A DNA stretch of 64,000 bases, taken from contig NZ_VIQO01000043.1 of the NCBI RefSeq assembly GCF_007483665.1, positions 1 through 64,000 on the forward strand. Reading direction: 5' to 3'. The position numbers were made by a program, and so were the translations under genes. Below the pieces are notes generated by a model. That model did not search any database, was not told where the DNA came from, and saw nothing but the letters and a program-made list of their open reading frames with translations. Source of the stretch: Catellatospora sichuanensis (GTDB lineage Bacteria > Actinomycetota > Actinomycetes > Mycobacteriales > Micromonosporaceae). The stretch's first letter is position 1. Each line of letters opens with the position of its first letter. Shown in pieces: positions 62,917-64,000 of the stretch.

Positions 62917-64000
62917 TCAGCTTTCGCCGAGGCGTTTGAGGGACTTGAGGACGATCTCCTGCTTGGTGGTGTACCAGAAGGGCGGGAGGCTGGCCCGGAG
63001 GAAGGCGCCGTAGCCGCGGGCCGTCTCCAGGCGGGAGTCGAGGACGGCGACGACGCCCTTGTCCGAGGTGGAGCGGATCAGCCGGCCCACGCCCTGGGCC
63101 AGCCGGATCGCCGCGATCGGCACGCTCACCGCGGCGAAGCCCGAGCCGCCGCCCTCGTCGACCGCCGCCGAGCGGGCCGAGGCCAGCGGCTCGTCCGGTC
63201 GCGGGAACGGCAGCCGGTCGATGACTACCAGCTGGCAGGCGTCACCCGGCACGTCCACGCCCTGCCACAGCGACATGACGCCGAGCAGGCAACTGTTGCG
63301 GTCCTCACGGAACTTGCGGACCAGCAGCGGCAGCGCCTCGTCGCCCTGCAGCAGCACGGTCAGGTTCGTCTTGGCCCGTAGCAGCTCCGCGGCCTGCTGC
63401 GCGGCCTTGCGGGAGGAGAAGAGCCCGAGCGTACGCCCGCCGAGCGCCTCGACCAGCGCCAACAGCTCCGCCCCGGTCGCGTCCGGCAGGCCCGACGCGG
63501 CAGGCCGGGGCAGGTGCGCGGCGACGTAGAGGATGCCCTGCTTCGGATAGTCGAACGGGGACCCGACGTCGAGCGACTTCCAGCCCGGCCCGGAGGCGGA
63601 CTCCGGCGGCGCGCCGGGCTTGGCCGCGGTCTTGGGGCTCACCGGCAGGCCCAGCGAGCGGGCGAGGGTGTCGAAGTTGCCGCCAAGGGTCAGCGTGGCC
63701 GAGGTGGCGATGACGGTGCGGTCCTCGTACAGCTTCTCGCCGAGCAGCCCGGCGACCGACAGCGGCGCGACGACCAGGGCCCGGCGCGGCTCGTGCTCCA
63801 CCCAGGCGACGTCGTGCTCGTTGTCCTCCAGCAGCCGCTGCGCGGTCTTGGAGACCTCGTCGAGCAGCGACTTGGCCTGCTGCTTGCGCACCGGGTCGGG
63901 GTCGTCGGCCTTGATCTCGCCGATCCGGGAGAGCCCGCGCCGGGTCGCCCCGTCGAGCAGCGTGCAGGCCTCGACGATGCCCGTCGGCAGCTTGCCGGTG
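62917..64000 (-). CDS. DinG/YoaA-type DNA helicase, 3' part (5' end beyond the window)
   Basis: The open frame runs to the window edge (TGKLPTGIVEACTLLDGATR at the upstream side), so about 360 C-terminal residues are seen. ATSATLTLGG, GVMSLWQGVDVPGD with VIDRLPFPRPDEPL and the motif VI RLAQGVGRLIRS identify an XPD-like DinG/YoaA helicase that unwinds DNA in repair. Walker A and the Fe-S Cys would lie outside the window. It is convergent with DUF5685. Confidence 0.85.
   Translation of the reverse strand, partial: TGKLPTGIVEACTLLDGATRRGLSRIGEIKADDPDPVRKQQAKSLLDEVSKTAQRLLEDNEHDVAWVEHEPRRALVVAPLSVAGLLGEKLYEDRTVIATSATLTLGGNFDTLARSLGLPVSPKTAAKPGAPPESASGPGWKSLDVGSPFDYPKQGILYVAAHLPRPAASGLPDATGAELLALVEALGGRTLGLFSSRKAAQQAAELLRAKTNLTVLLQGDEALPLLVRKFREDRNSCLLGVMSLWQGVDVPGDACQLVVIDRLPFPRPDEPLASARSAAVDEGGGSGFAAVSVPIAAIRLAQGVGRLIRSTSDKGVVAVLDSRLETARGYGAFLRASLPPFWYTTKQEIVLKSLKRLGES

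Overview
The window is high-GC DNA with actinobacterial signalling: many GTG starts, GGAGG-type ribosome sites, ATGA/TGATG stop-start overlaps, a CIRCE-controlled groEL and DUF3263, DUF4032, DUF4031 and DUF5685 proteins. Several intergenic GAAGGGCACCTTC repeats and short palindromes suggest the Micromonosporaceae; that family assignment is inference, not proof.

Layout. (1) About 1-6672 looks like the right end of an integrated element. It is less GC-rich, has small poorly known genes, and ends at 6631-6672 in an orphan tRNA 3' half that is probably an attachment-site remnant. It carries a small 2-oxoglutarate oxygenase coupled to a HEPN-motif/zinc-ribbon protein, a SecB-like chaperone overlapping an HTH protein, a HicA-like/coiled-coil protein next to another HTH protein, a ribbon-helix-helix protein and a 21-bp perfect hairpin. 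These resemble toxin-antitoxin and defence modules, but no function is proven. (2) 6746-18151 holds chromosomal genes: DUF3224, a Gly/Leu-rich secreted protein, a TrkA-N membrane protein, phospholipase A2, DUF4032, a secreted serine protease, PAP2, an amino-acid permease and a PLP desulfhydrase-like enzyme. (3) 18184-22962 is an amino-sugar catabolic operon (SIS isomerase, ROK kinase, NagA, class II aldolase) opposite a DeoR regulator. (4) 23167-29654 has two ABC-2 exporters, one with an ATPase fused to an exported alpha/beta hydrolase. (5) 29842-40023 includes a SAM-I riboswitch ahead of threonine synthase, paaN with a TetR regulator and paired palindromic operators, a beta-lactamase-like protein and a cold-shock protein. 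(6) 40344-52775 includes groEL with two CIRCE operators, a sugar transporter, a membrane-anchored subtilase, glpD and an FAD oxidase. (7) 52829-64000 has a tandem pair of LPxTG surface proteins, a class V aminotransferase behind a SAM-IV riboswitch, a PrsW-like protease, an AI-2E-type transporter, a stand-alone groES, a DUF5685 protein with a Cys tail, and a DinG-type helicase cut by the window end.

The most unusual feature is a 68-bp cassette found three times (20121-20188, 24156-24223, 28693-28760). Each copy sits exactly at an ATGA stop/start overlap inside an operon and encodes a conserved 23-residue micro-ORF whose own stop overlaps the next start codon, so translational coupling is kept. 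Further repeat families are three ~60-bp palindromes with a conserved GGCCTAT core downstream of genes, four paired GAAGGGCACCTTC loci and two CTCTTGAAGAG hairpins.
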